Positions 50,801-64,000 of a stretch of 64,000 nucleotides of DNA are shown here, piece after piece (within the stretch, counting starts at the first letter, position 1; every line of letters begins with the position of its first letter). Source of the DNA: Eunapius fragilis (Eukaryota > Porifera > Demospongiae > Spongillida > Spongillidae); NCBI GenBank assembly GCA_963681505.1, contig OY811984.1, positions 7,136,443 to 7,200,442 of the forward strand, written 5' to 3'. Position numbers and translations under genes: made by a program. The notes under the pieces were generated by a model, which saw only the letters and a program-made list of their open reading frames with translations, ran no database searches and was not told where the DNA came from.

Positions 50801-53671
50801 AAAGGTGGGATCTTGAAATAACTCTAAGAATTGAGTGGTGTAAAAGGAACTAGCACCAAAAGGATCAAGGGTCACTTATACTGTTAATGGATTATTCAAC
50901 ATGGTGACCCCTTCCTTACTCTTGTAGTATATGGCACTGTAGTATGTACACTGCAAATGCATCATGCATGCCTGTGGGAAGGATAAATGATATATCATGT
51001 CAAAATTTACAAATAAACGATTTGATATTGTCTGGTGAATTCAAACATAATAAATTTTGTTTGGGAAAGAACAATTGGAAATCCCACTACATTAAAAAAA
51101 CAGGAACAACAATGTATAGTATCTGGCTCATTCATCCTCTGTCGTTTGACCCGGACCCACATTTCACATGCAATCAGTTTGTTCTGTTTTCTAGGAGCAG
51201 CAACTACTTCCAGTCATTGGACACTCTCTGCAGAGTACCAATAAAATGATGGTAGCTGTAGTCCTTGAGTTGTTAGTGGAGGCACAAAATGCAGAAGGGT
51301 TTGACATTGGCAGGTGAGCCTCATCTGGGGTTGGCAGGTGATTTATTTGGATGCATTTCAATAAATATTCAAAATATTTCTCATTCTACACAATCAGAAT
51401 TAACCATTTGCATTATAAGTACTCATGGGAGCATCTTCATATTTTTTTCCAGATTAGCTGATGTACTAACAGTCATTAACAATAGTGCAAAATCTGAAGT
51501 GTTACAACAGCCTGCTATTTGTCCTGTTCTGGAGTGTGGTGGTAAGATGTTTGTGCCAGAAAAAGTGGTAGTTGATACTGCAGCCGTTGATGAGCTGATC
51601 CAAAAGTTCAAGAATGGACTGGAAGTAAGAGCAAAAGATATTGTCAGGAACAGCTGGCACTATAAATTGTCAAGTAGCTGTGCAGCTAAATTTATTCGTA
51701 GTGCACTTCTCGTCAAGTTAACTTGTTCAAGAGGAATGTTGAGTTACTGAGCTGGCTTTTTTTTTTGCCTTTCCAGATTAAAGACCTGAAGACGTCTGAG
51801 ATTATTGATGTATATGAACACAAGCTTCAAGCCATGCACGTAAGGATTGTGTTGAACAGTAAGATAAGGGTTATGATATGAGTAGGCTGTATCGGCTTTG
51901 TTTTGCCGATTGCCTTGTATACACATTATTTTTGATATATTATGGTCTCAACGTTGCATTTTATGGTTTCAGTGGAAATGAAGAACGTATACAACCTATA
52001 ATTCATGGCACTCATTTAACACACAATATCCTTTGAACTCCATATACATGTGTTTATAGTTAATTGACATGGGAAGCACACTTTATTAACTGTGTCCTAA
52101 TGCTTCTACTTTCAAAGACTTTCTGTGGTACAGATTGTAATTACATGTGTATGGTGATGTAACACAGAAAAGAGTCTTGGAGGTCACACATCCTTTCTAC
52201 AAATGAATTTGCTTTGCACATTTGATACACTACAAGAATATAGCTATCACAAATATCCTTTTGAACTATAGTAATGAATGCAATAAGTAAGTATTGTATT
52301 ACAATAGATGGGAATTGATTGCTCCTCATTCCATATTTTTGTGTGGTATGTGGCATTGGAAGCTAAAAGAGTCTCACCTGCAAGACCTTGTTGACGCCAA
52401 GTCTCTTGCACTCACCCAAGCTGATCGACTGATTTCTCAGTACCGAGGAAGGAAGGCGTACACTGATGAAGAGGTTCTAGTTTCTAACTGTAAATTGAAG
52501 GTTGTTCTTATTCTGTGGTTCCTGTTCTATAGTGTTTGAAGCTTCGTACATTGCTGCAAGATGCTGAGAGACGCAGTGAGAGATTGAGTGACAAGGTCAG
52601 ATGCATGCCATACTTATATATTGTTGCAATAGTATGCTCTTTTCAGGTTGATGAACTGCAAAAGTATGTGCTACAGCAGACACAGGAGGTATGTGTTGTT
52701 TAGAACAAAGCTTGTTATGATTGCTTTTGCATTTAATCCTAGAGGGACAGCCTAAAAATTAAAAACAATGACTTGTTGCACATTGCGGAGGAACATAAGA
52801 AAGTGTTGGAAGCCTTTCAAGAGCAAACAACAAAGTTAGCCTCACTGAACCTGTTGGACAAATACCTTACTCATCCTTTATATCAGGCTTGAGGGCACCC
52901 AACAGAAACTTGTATCCAAAGATGAGCAAAACAGGCAATTGAGCGCTCAGTTGAAATTACTTCAGTCGAATAACGAAGCCTTGAACACCCAAAAACTGCG
53001 GTATAATTATATGTGTGGCATTATTCTGAGTTTTGGAGTTACCTTTCACATAGGCTCAATGAACAGGTGCAAGGAATATGTGAAGAGCTGCAGCAGCTCC
53101 AAGAGCGGTATCATTATAGTGAAGACAAATGCCAAAGTGAGTACATATGCTTATGTAGAGCACTTGAAAGTTAACACAATGGATGAAATGATTCACAGTA
53201 CTGCACCAAAAGTTTAGTCAGGCACATTTTTACATGGTACCATGCTTATATCAGGTTTACAAACTGCACTTTTGGAACATCAGAGAAAATGTAAGTCACT
53301 GGAAGATTTGAAGGAGGCTCTGGAAGGAAACATTGGGTCATTGAATACAAAGTTGAAGTTATCTGAACAGCAAATACAATCTCTAAATCAAGAGGTGCGT
53401 TAAGAACTTTTGAGTGGTTTTGTTTTGGGGATCATTTCTACATGGAATAGAAGGATATTTAATTTATATTTGCTTGCAATTGTGTTGTAACAATGTTTTT
53501 TGACAACATGCTTTTCAGTGTGCTACCCAGAAGGATGAAGTGACAATGCTCAAGAGAAATCTTTCAAGATTACAAGGGGAACTGCAAGAACTTAGAGCAG
53601 AAAATATGAAATTACTAGAGGAAGTCAATCTGTTTTCAGCTGTCAAAAGCTTGATACTGAAGAAACCATGA
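47858..53671 (+). CDS. CIP2A: CIP2A-like protein (inhibitor of PP2A)
   Basis: Many small exons. The N-terminal two thirds are helical ARM-type repeats (ITKDQDGEECLKLLQLLTYG, VIECLDVLANLCQRSVTVQA, VVILSLHILASLFLTEELG, NNMEQSFQLAFSVLFAF). The junction motif ECGGKMFVPEKV and IKDLKTSEIIDVYEHKLQAM is followed by SHLQDLVDAKSLALTQADRL, the most CIP2A-specific block. A long coiled coil follows (EECLKLRTLLQDAERRSERL ... LKRNLSRLQGELQELRAENM) up to SAVKSLILKKP. In vertebrates CIP2A inhibits PP2A-B56, stabilises MYC and binds TopBP1 in mitosis. The start is uncertain: ATG 47858 is in frame, but ttttttgtag there also looks like a 3' splice site, so an upstream exon is possible. Confidence 0.85.
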
Positions 53672-54020
53672 TATTAATCTACAACAGAGCTTTATGTGTG
53701 GCATAACCATGCTCAGCACATGTCTGAACACAATTCATCAACTATGGAGGGAAGCTGCCTTTGGCTCTTGTTATCTAATTAAGAGAGATGAATGCTTGGG
53801 CCATGGTATTGAGGCTGTGCATGTCAAGATGTCATAGTCGGCGCACCGAGCTACTTCGTCAGGCCCGCTATGATTAACTAAAGTTAATTAACGCCACGCC
53901 CACACTAAGTGTACAGTTCCAATTAATTTTATATTTTGATACGGTGTATAGCAATGTGCATGTGTGTTCATGTATAATAATGCAACTAGTAGAGTAATAT
54001 AAAGTATGGATGAGAGACAC
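53672..54020. other. 3' flank of CIP2A, boundary to satellite
   Basis: No ORF or repeat unit. Repeat similarity begins near 54030. Confidence 0.6.
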
Positions 54021-54029
54021 CAGTGATGT

Positions 54030-55860
54030 GTTCTCTTTCTCTGATTAGTGCCTCCTCATCTGAGCATACATCAGTATGGCTTTACGATTTGATTAGAAAT
54101 ATGGTTCCCTCCTATACATCTCTATGGGAACAAATGACTGTCTCAACTTCAAGGTGTTACTAAAGCAACCTAGTGGAGTAACATATTTAGTGCATGAGAC
54201 ATACAAGTGAGATGTCCTCTTTCTCTAATTAGTGCCTTCTCATATACACATAGCTTAGTATGCCTTTACCATACGATATACATTCCTTATGGGAAAGTTT
54301 GACTACCTAAGCTTAAAGACTTCTTATCCAAGAAAACCACTGCATACATGAGAGATAGCACCACCTCATGCATACATGCTTCAGTATGGGTTTAACACGC
54401 AATTCAAAAGTAGGTTCCCACCCATACATTTCTATGGGAAAGTTTGACTATCTTAACGTCCAGGTGTTGATGAGATCTAGACTTCTAATCCAAGAAAACC
54501 ATTGCAGTCATGGAACATAGCATTGAATACCCCTCTTTTTCTATTTGATACCATCTCATGCATACATGCTTCAGTATGGGCTTAACAAGCAATTCAAAAG
54601 TAGGTTCCCACCCATACATTTCTATGGACATCTCTATGGGAAAGTTTGACTATCTTAACATCAAGGTGTTGATGAGGCTTCTAATCCAAGAAAACCATTC
54701 ATGCATGGAAGATAGCAGTGACCACCTCTCTTTCTCCACTTGACACCACCTCATGCATACATGCTTCAGTATGGGTTGAACAAGTGATTCAATAGTAGGT
54801 TCCCATACATAGATCTCAATGGGAATTAAACCACCTATATCTCCATGGTAAAGTTAGACTATCTTAACATCAAGGTCTTGATGAGGCTTCTAATACTAGA
54901 AAACCACTGCACACATGGAAGATAGCAATGGCCATCCCACTTTCAATAATTGATGCCAACAGATGCATACAAGGTTCAGTATGGGTTTAACAAGCAATTC
55001 AAAAGTAGGTTGAAACAAACACATTTCCATGGACATATCACAATAGTAAACTTTGACTATCTTAACATCATGGTGTTGATGAGGTTTCTGATTCAAGAAA
55101 ACCGCTGCGCACATGGAAGATAGCAGTGACCATCCCTCTTTCTCCGTTTGATGCCACCTCATGCATACGTGCTTCAGTATGGGTTTAACAAGCAATTCAA
55201 AAGTAGGTTCCCACCCATACATTTCTATGGACATCTCTATGGTAATGTTTGATTATCTTAACATTAATTAAGGTGTTGATGAGGCTTCTAATGCTAGAAA
55301 ACCACTGCACACGTGGACGATAGCAGTGACCATCCCTCTATCTCTTTTTGATGCCACCTCATGCATACGTGCTTCAGTATGGGTTTAACAAGCAATTCAA
55401 AAGTAGGTTCCCACCCATACGTATATATACATGTCTATGGACATCTCTATGGTAAAGTTTGACTATCATAACAACAAGGTGTTGATAAGGCTTCTAATTC
55501 AAGTAAACCAAAGCATACATGGAAGATAGCAGGGACGATCCCTCTTTCTATTTTTGATGTTACCTTAGGCATATAAGCTTCAGTGTGGGTTTAACAAGCA
55601 ATTCAAAAGTAGGTTCCCACCCATACATTTCTATGGACATCTCTATGGTAATGTTTGACTTTCTTAACATTAAGGTGTTGATGAGGCTTCTAATACTAGA
55701 AAACCACTGCACACTTGGAAGATAGCAGTGACCATCCCTCTTTTTCTGTTTGATGCCATCTCATGCATACGTGCTTCAGTATGGGTTTAACAAGCAATTC
55801 AAAAGTAGGTTCCCACCCATACATTTTTATGGACATCTCTATGGTAATGTTGGGAGAAAA
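54030..55860. repeat. satellite, subfamily A (diverged ~185-240-bp units)
   Basis: Units share ttcagtatgggtttaacaag, caattcaaaagtaggttccc, acccatacatttctatgg, cttaacatcaaggtgttgat and gaaaaccactgcacacatgg. Length varies because of internal duplications of the catacat.tctatgg segment. Confidence 0.9.
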
Positions 55861-58850
55861 TTGAAAAAAATCTTCCCACCAAGGTGTTAATTTAACAACC
55901 TAGTGGAGATGCGATCCTTATGCATGGAACGAACGAGTAACATGTTTTCTTTCTATAAATAATGCCTCCTCTATATTCAGCTCCTTAGTTTGGCTGTACG
56001 ATGCAAATTAATTAGTGGTTCCCTCCCATACATTTCTAAGGGACAGAATTGGCTATCTTCCCACCGAGGTGTTAATTTAATAACCTTCAATAACCTTGTG
56101 GAGTTGCGATCTTTATTCATGGAACGTACTGGTAACCTGTTCTCTTTCTCTAAATAATGCCTCCTTTTCAATAGTCTCATTGGTTTGGCTTTACGATGCG
56201 ATTAGATTAGTGGTTCCCTCCCATACATTTCTATGGGAGAAAATTGGCTTTCTTCCCACCAAGGTGTTAATTTAACAACCTAGTGGAGTTGCGATCGTTA
56301 TTCATGGAACAAACGAGTAACCTGTTTTCTTTCTCTAAATAATGCCTCCTCTACATTCAGCTCCTTGGTTTGGCTGTACGATGCAAATAGATTAGTGGTC
56401 TCCTCCCATACATTTCTATGGGAGAAAATTGGCTATCTTCCCACCGAGGGGTTAATTTAACAACCTAGTGGAGTTGCGATCGTTATTCATGGAACAAACG
56501 AGTAACCTGTTTTCTTTCTCTAACTAATGCCTCCTCTATATTCAGCTCCTTGGTTTGGCTGTACGATGCAAATAGATTAGTGGTTTCCTCCCATACAATT
56601 CTATGGGAGAAAATTGGCTATCTTCCCACCGAGGTGTTAAATTAATAACCTTGTGGAGTTGCGATCCTCAATCATGGAACGTACGAGTAACCTGTTCTTT
56701 TTCTCTTAATAATGCCTCCTTTTCAATAGTCTCATTGGTTTGGATTTACGATGCAATTAGATTAGTGGTTCCCTCCCATACATTTCTATGGGAGAAAATT
56801 GGCAATCTTCCCACCGAGGTGTTAAATTAATAACCTTGTGGAGTTGCGATCCTCATTCATGGAACGTACGAGTAACCTGTTCTCTTTCTCTAAATCATGC
56901 CTCCTTTTCAATAGTCTCATTGGTTTAGCTTTACGATGCAAGTAGATTAGTGGTTCCCTCCCATACATTTCTATGGGAGAAAATTGGCTATCTTCCCACC
57001 GAGGTGTTAATTTAATAACCCTGTGGAGTTGCGATCCTTATTCATGGAACGTACAAGTAATCTGTTGTCTTTCTCTAAGTAATGCCTCCTTTTCAATAGT
57101 CTCATTGGTTTGGCTTTACGATGCGAATAGATTAGTGGTTCCCTCCCATACATTTCTATGGGAGGAAATTGGATATCTTCCCACCGATGTGTTAATTTAA
57201 TAACCTAGTGGAGTTGCGATCCTTATTCATGGAACGTACGAGTAACCTGTTGTCTTTCTCTAAATAATGCCTTCTTTTCAATAGTCTCAATAGTTTGGAT
57301 TTACGATGCGATTAGATTAGTGGTTCCCTCCAATACATTTCTATGGGAGAAAATTGGCTATCTTCCCACCGAGGTGTTAATTTAATAACCCTGTGGAGTT
57401 GCGATCCTTATTCATGGAACATACAAGTAATCTGTTGTCTTTCTCTATGTAATGCCTCCTTTTCAATAGTCTCATTGGTTTGGCTTTACGATGCGATTAG
57501 ATTAGTGGTTCCCTACCATACATTTCTATGGGAGAAAATTGGTTATCTTCCCACCGATGTGTTAATTTAATAACCTAGTGGAGTTGCGATCCTTATTCAT
57601 GGAATGTACGAGTAACCTGTTGTCTTTCTCTAAATAATGCCTCCTTTTCAATAGTCTCAATAGTTTGGAATTACGATGCGATTAGATTAGTGGTTCCCTC
57701 CCATACATTTCTATGGGAGAAAATTGGCTATCTTCCCACCAAAGTGTTAATTAAACAACCTTGTGGAGTTGCGATCCTCATTCATGAAACGTACGAGTAA
57801 CCTGTTGTCTTTATCTAAACAATGCCTCCATTTCAATAGTCTCATTGGTTTGGCTTTACGATGCGAATAGATTAGTAGTTCCCTCCCATACATTTCTATG
57901 GGAGAAAATTGGCTATCTTCCCACCGAGGGGTTAATTTAACAACCTAGTGGAGTTGCGATCGTTATTCATGGAACAAACGAGTAACCTGTTTTCTTTCTC
58001 TAACTAATGCCTCCTCTATATTCAGCTCCTTGGTTTGGCTGTACGATGCAAATAGATTAGTGGTTTCCTCCCATACAATTCTATGGGAGAAAATTGGCTA
58101 TCTTCCCACCGAGGTGTTAAATTAATAACCTTGTGGAGTTGCGATCCTCAATCATGGAACGTACGAGTAACCTGTTCTTTTTCTCTTAATAATGCCTCCT
58201 TTTCAATAGTCTCATTGGTTTGGATTTACGATGCAATTAGATTAGTGGTTCCCTCCCATACATTTCTATGGGAGAAAATTGGCAATCTTCCCACCGAGGT
58301 GTTAAATTAATAACCTTGTGGAGTTGCGATCCTCATTCATGGAACGTACGAGTAACCTGTTCTCTTTCTCTAAATCATGCCTCCTTTTCAATAGTCTCAT
58401 TGGTTTAGCTTTACGATGCAAGTAGATTAGTGGTTCCCTCCCATACATTTCTATGGGAGAAAATTGGCTATCTTCCCACCGAGGTGTTAATTTAATAACC
58501 CTGTGGAGTTGCGATCCTTATTCATGGAACGTACAAGTAATCTGTTGTCTTTCTCTAAGTAATGCCTCCTTTTCAATAGTCTCATTGGTTTGGCTTTACG
58601 ATGCGAATAGATTAGTGGTTCCCTCCCATACATTTCTATGGGAGAAAATTGGCTATCTTCCCACCGAGGTGTTAATTTAATTACCTTGTGGAGTTGCGAT
58701 CCATATTCATGGAACGTACGAGTAACCTGTTCACTTTCTCTAAATAATGCCTCCTTTTCAATAGAGTCTCTTTGGTTTGGCTTTACGATGCAATTAGATT
58801 AGTGGTTCCCTCCCATACATTTCGATGGGAGAAAATAACCACACCTCTAT
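55860..58850. repeat. satellite, subfamily B (185-bp units, about 16 copies)
   Basis: Core catacatttctatgggagaa, attggctatcttcccaccga, ggtgttaatttaa, gtggagttgcgatcc and tttggctttacgatgcgat. Landmarks recur every 185 or 370 bp (e.g. 56603, 56973, 57343). About 760 bp starting at 56405 recurs almost identically at 57885, exactly 1480 bp (8 units) away. Confidence 0.93.
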
Positions 58851-61800
58851 CTCTTTTTAATGCCACCCAGAGCATACCTGCTTTGGTATGGGTTAACCAA
58901 TCGATTCAAAAGTAGGTTTCCACCATACATTTCTATGGGAAATTTTTGACTATCTTAGCATCGAGGTGTTGATGAGACATGCAAAATGATCAAACCACTG
59001 CACGCATGGAAGATAGCAGTAACCACTACTCAATCTCCTTTTAATGCCACCCCGAGCATACCTACTTTGGTATGGGTTTACCAAGCGATTCAAAAGTAGG
59101 TTCCCAGCCATACATTACTATGGGAAACCACCCATACATCACTATGGGAAATATTGACCATCTTTGCATCGAGGTGTTGATGAGACATGCAATGTGAGCA
59201 AACCACTGCACACATGGAAGATAGCAGTAACCAATCCTCTATCTCCTTTAAATGCCACCCCGAGCATACCTACTTTGGTATGGGTTTACCAAGCGATTCA
59301 AAAGTAGGTTCCCAGCCATACATTTCTATGGGAAATTTTTGACTATCTTAGCATCGAGGTGTTGATGTAACATGCAAAATGATCAAACCACTGCACACAT
59401 GAAAGATAGCATTAACCACTCCTCTATATCTTTTAAATTCCACCCCAATCATACCTACTTTGGTATGGGTTAACCAATCGATTCAAAAGTAGGTTCCCAC
59501 CCATACATTACTATGGGAAACCACCCATACATCTCTATGGGAAATATTGACTATCTTAGAATCGAGGTGTTGATGAGACATGCAATATGAGCAAACCACT
59601 GCACACATGGATGATAGCAGTAACCACTACTCTATCTCTTTCAAATTCCACCCCAATCATACCTGCTTTGGTATGGGTTAACCAATCGATTCAAAAGTAG
59701 GTTCCCACCCATACATTACTATGGGAAACCACCCATACATCTCTACGGGAAATATTGACTATCTTAGCATCGAGGTGTTGATGAGACATGCAATAGGAGC
59801 AAACCACTGCACACATGGATGATAGCAGTAACCACTCCTCTATCTCCTTTTAATGCCACCCCGAGCATACCTGCTTTGGAATGGGTTTACCAAGCGATTC
59901 AAAAGTAGGTTCCCACCCATACATTACTATGGGAAACCACCCATACATCTCTATGGGAAATATTGACTATCTTAGCATCGAGGTGTTGATGAGACATGCA
60001 ATATGAGCAAACCACTGCACACATGGATGATAGCAGTAACCACTACTCTATCTCTTTCAAATTCCACCCCAATCATACCTGCTTTGGTATGGGTTAACCA
60101 ATCGATTCAAAAGTAGGTTCCCACCGATACATTACTATGGGAAACCACCCATACATCTCTACGGGAAATATTGACTATCTTAGCATCGAGGTGTTGATGA
60201 GACATGCAATAGGAGCAAACCACTGCACACATGGATGATAGCAGTAACCACTCCTCTATCTCCTTTTAATGCCACCCCGAGCATACCTGCTTTGGAATGG
60301 GTTTACCAAGCGATTCAAAAGTAGGTTCCCACCCATACATTTCTATGGGAAACCACCCATACATCTCTATGGGAAATATTGACCATCTTTGCATCGAGGT
60401 GTTGATGAGACATGCAATATGAGCAAACCACTGCACACATGGAAGATAGCAGTAACCAATCCTCTATCTCCATTTAATGCTACCCCGAGCATACCTACTT
60501 TGGTATGGGTTTACCAAGCGATTCAAAAGTAGGTTCCCAGCCATACATTTCTATGGGAAATTTTTGACTATCTTAGCATCGAGGTGTTGATGAGACATGC
60601 AAAATGATCAAACCACTGCACACATGAAAGATAGCATTAACCACTCATCTATATCTTTTAAATTCCACCCCAATCATACCTACTTTGGTATGGGTTAACC
60701 AATCGATTCAAAAGTAGGTTCCCACCCATACATTACTATGGGAAACCACCCATACATCTCTATGGAAAATATTGACCATCTTTGCATCGAGGTGTTGATG
60801 AGACATGCAATGTGAGCAAACCACTGCACACATGGAAGATAGCAGTAACCAATCCTCTATCTCCTTTTAATGCCACCCCGAGCATACCTACTTTGGTATG
60901 GGTTTACCAAGCGATTCAAAAGTAGGTTCCCAGCCATACATTTCTATGGGAAATTTTTGACTATCTTAGCATCGAGGTGTTGATGAGACATGCAAAATGA
61001 TCAAACCACTGCACACATGAAAGATAGCATTAACCACTCCTCTATATCTTTTAAATTCCACCCCAATCATACCTACTTTGGTATGGGTTAACCAATCGAT
61101 TCAAAAGTAGGTTCCCACCCATACATTACTATATGAAACCACCCATACATCTCTATGGGAAATATTGACTATCTTAGCATCGAGGTGTTGATGAGACATG
61201 CAATATGAGCAAACCACTGCACACATGGATGATAGCAGTAACCACTACTCTATCTCTTTCAAATTCCACCCCAATCATACCTGCTTTGGTATGGGTTAAC
61301 CAATCGATTCAAAAGTAGGTTCCCACCCATACATTCCTATGGGAAACCACCCATACATCTCTACGGGAAATACTGACTATCTTAGCATCGAGGTGTTGAT
61401 GAGACATGCAATAGGAGCAAACCACTGCACACATGGATGATAGAAGTAACCACTCCTCTATCTCCTTTAAATGCCACCCCGAGCATACCTGCTTTGGAAT
61501 GGGTTTACCAAGCGATTCAAAAGTAGGTTCCCACCCATACATTTCTATGGGAATCCACCCATACATCTCTATGGGAAATATTGACCATCTTTGCATCGAG
61601 GTGTTGATGAGACATGCAATTTGAGCAAACCACTGCACACATGGAAGATAGCAGTAACCAATCCTCTATCTCCTTTTAATGCCACCCCGAGCATACCTAC
61701 TTTGGTATGGGTTTACCAAGCGATTCAAAAGTAGGTTCCCAGCCATACATTTCTATGGGAAATTTTTGACTATCTTAGCATCGAGGTGTTGATGAGACAT

Positions 61801-64000
61801 GCAAAATGATCAAACCACTGCACACATGAAAGATAGCATTAACCACTCATCTATATCTTTTAAATTCCACCCCAATCATACCTACTTTGGTATGGGTTAA
61901 CCAATCGATTCAAAAGTAGATTCCCACCCATACATTACTATGGGAAACCACACATACATCTCTATGGGAAATATTGACCATCTTTGCATCGAGGTGTTGA
62001 TGAGACATGCAATATGAGCAAACCACTGCACACATGGAAGATAGCAATAACCACTCCTCTATCTCTTTTTAATGCCACCCCGAGGATACCTGCTTTGGTA
62101 TGGGTTTACCAAGCGATTCAAAAGTAGGTTCCCACCCATACATTTCTATGGGAAATTTTTGACTATCTTAGCATCGAGGTGTTGATGAGACATGCAAAAT
62201 GAGCAAACCACTGCACACATGGAAGATAGCAGTAACCATTCCTCTATCTGTTTTAAATGCCACCCCGAGCATACCTGCTTCGGTATGGGTTACCCAAGCG
62301 ATTCAAAAGTAGGTTCCCACCCATACATTCCTATGGGAAACCATCCATACATCTCTATGGGAAATATTGACTATATTAGCATCGAGGTGTTGATGAGGCA
62401 TGCAATATGAGCAAACAACTGCACACATGGAAGATAGCAGTAACCACTACTCTATCTCTTTTTAATGCCACCCCGAGGATACCTGCTTTGGTATGGTTTT
62501 ACCAAGCGATTCAAAAGTAGGTTCCCACCCATACATTTCTATGGGAAATTTTTGACTATCTTAGCATCGAGGTGTTGATGAGACATGCAATATGAGCAAA
62601 CCACTGCACACATGGAAGATAGCAGTAACCATTCCTCTATCTGTTTAAAATGCCACCCCGAGGATACCTGCTTTGGTATGGGTTTACCAAACGATTCAAA
62701 AGTAGGTTCCCACCCATACATATCTATGGGAAATTTTTGACTATCTTAGCATCGAGGTGTTGATGAGACATACAATATGAGCAAACCACTGCACACATGG
62801 AAGATAGCAGTAACCACTCCTCTATCTCATTTTAATGCCACCCCGAGGATACCTGCTTCGGTATGGGTTACCCAAGCGATTCAAAAGTAGGTTCCCACCG
62901 ATACATTTCTAAGGGAAATTTTTGACTATCTTAGCATCGAGCTGTTGATGAGACATGCAATATGAGCAAACCACTGCACACATGGAAGATAGCAGTAACC
63001 ATTCCTCTATCTGTTTAAAATGCCACCCCGAGGATACCTGCTTTGGTATGGGTTTACCAAACGATTCAAAAGTAGGTTCCCACCCATACATTTCTATGGG
63101 AAATTTTTGACTATCTTAGCATTGAGGTGTTGATGAGACATGCAATATGAGCAAACCACTGCACACATGGAAGATAGCAGTAACCATTCCTCTATCTGTT
63201 TAAAATGCCACCCCGAGGATACCTGCTTTGGTATGGGTTTACCAAACGATTCAAAAGTAGGTTCCCACCCATACATATCTATGGGAAATTTTTGACTATC
63301 TTAGCATCGAGGTGTTGATGAGACATACAATATGAGCAAACCACTGCACACATGGAAGATAGCAGTAACCACTCCTCTATCTCATTTTAATGCCACCCCG
63401 AGGATACCTGCTTCGGTATGGGTTACCCAAGCGATTCAAAAGTAGGTTCCCACCGATACATTTCTAAGGGAAATTTTTGACTATCTTAGCATCGAGGTGT
63501 TGATGAGACATGCAATATGAGCAAACCACTGCACACATGGAAGATAGCAGTAACCATTCCTCTATCTGTTTAAAATGCCACCCCGAGGATACCTGCTTTG
63601 GTATGGGTTTACCAAACGATTCAAAAGTAGGTTCCCACCCATACATTTCTATGGGAAATTTTTGACTATCTTAGCATCGAGGTGTTGATGAGACATGCAA
63701 TATGAGCAAACCACTGCACACATGGAAGATAGCAGTAACCATTCCTCTATCAGTTTTAAATGCCACCCCGAGCATACCTGCTTCGGTTTGGGTTACCCAA
63801 GCGATTCAAAAGTAGGTTCCCACCCATACATTCCTATGGGAAACCATCCATACATCTCAATGGGAAATATTGACTATCTTAGCATCGAGGTGTTGATGAG
63901 GCATGCAATATGAGCAAATCACTGCACACATGGAAGATAGCAGTAACCACTCCTCTATCTCTTTTTAATGCCACCCCGAGGATACCTGCTTTGGTATGGT
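58850..64000. repeat. satellite, subfamily C (185- and ~208-bp units), runs off the window
   Basis: Core accaagcgattcaaaagtag, gttcccacccatacatttct, gactatcttagcatcgaggt, gttgatgagacatgcaatat and ctgcacacatggaagatagc. Some units hold an extra 23-bp copy of the cccatacat.tctatggga segment, giving 208 bp. From 62500 on units are mostly 185 bp and nearly identical (landmarks at 62539, 62909, 63094, 63464). Confidence 0.93.

Noticed and set aside
56603..58680. Repeated 75-codon ORFs spaced by 370 bp
   Set aside because: Chance open frames in 185-bp satellite units; they change with each unit and have no family match.
61309..63913. 60-109-codon ORFs in the last satellite block
   Set aside because: Same satellite artefact on both strands.

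Overview
The window looks like a gene-dense stretch of a non-bilaterian animal genome, most likely a sponge. Genes are split by many short GT-AG introns (often 50-100 bp) and packed tail-to-tail or head-to-head with gaps of 60-400 bp. They include animal genes such as CIP2A, DENND11, ITFG1 and ACTR5. The species call is inference: no rRNA or mitochondrial marker is present.

Layout. 1-780: intergenic, with a fold-back MITE. 781-1719 (-): ML-domain (NPC2-like) secreted lipid-binding protein. 1945-4736 (+): DHRS4-like peroxisomal SDR. 4810-11791 (+): ITFG1. 11930-12567 (+): small unrecognised gene. 12631-20277 (+): SPG7/paraplegin. 20637-28809 (-): MCM4, whose largest intron holds a tRNA-Ser and a two-ORF DDE transposon. 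28949-30948 (+): DENND11. 31251-32062 (-): EMC4. 32137-32604 (+): NOP10. 32829-36878 (-): ACTR5. 36952-41722 (+): LONP2. 41983-42817 (-): MsrA with an in-frame TGA at the catalytic position. 42818-46146: repeats and MITEs. 46147-47348 (-): CUTA. About 47858-53671 (+): CIP2A. 53900-64000: one ~185-bp satellite family.

The strongest observation is the MsrA gene. TGA replaces the active-site cysteine codon, the frame stays open on both sides, and a form-2 SECIS element can be folded about 100 nt after the stop (41821-41891, - strand). That makes it a selenoprotein.

Other themes. Several intronic minisatellites have units that contain the neighbouring 5' splice site, so tens of donor copies lie in tandem (SPG7 twice, MCM4). 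Three head-to-head gene pairs share promoters of 73-139 bp; one carries an E2F site (MCM4/DENND11) and one a CACGTG palindrome (EMC4/NOP10). Two organelle proteases (SPG7 in mitochondria, LONP2 in peroxisomes) and a peroxisomal SDR with C-terminal SRL lie in the window, but most genes are unrelated housekeeping genes (replication, chromatin remodelling, snoRNP, ER membrane insertion) and no operon-like pathway is evident.

Exon boundaries were read by eye from splice consensus, phase and family similarity. CDS coordinates give the outer limits of spliced genes.
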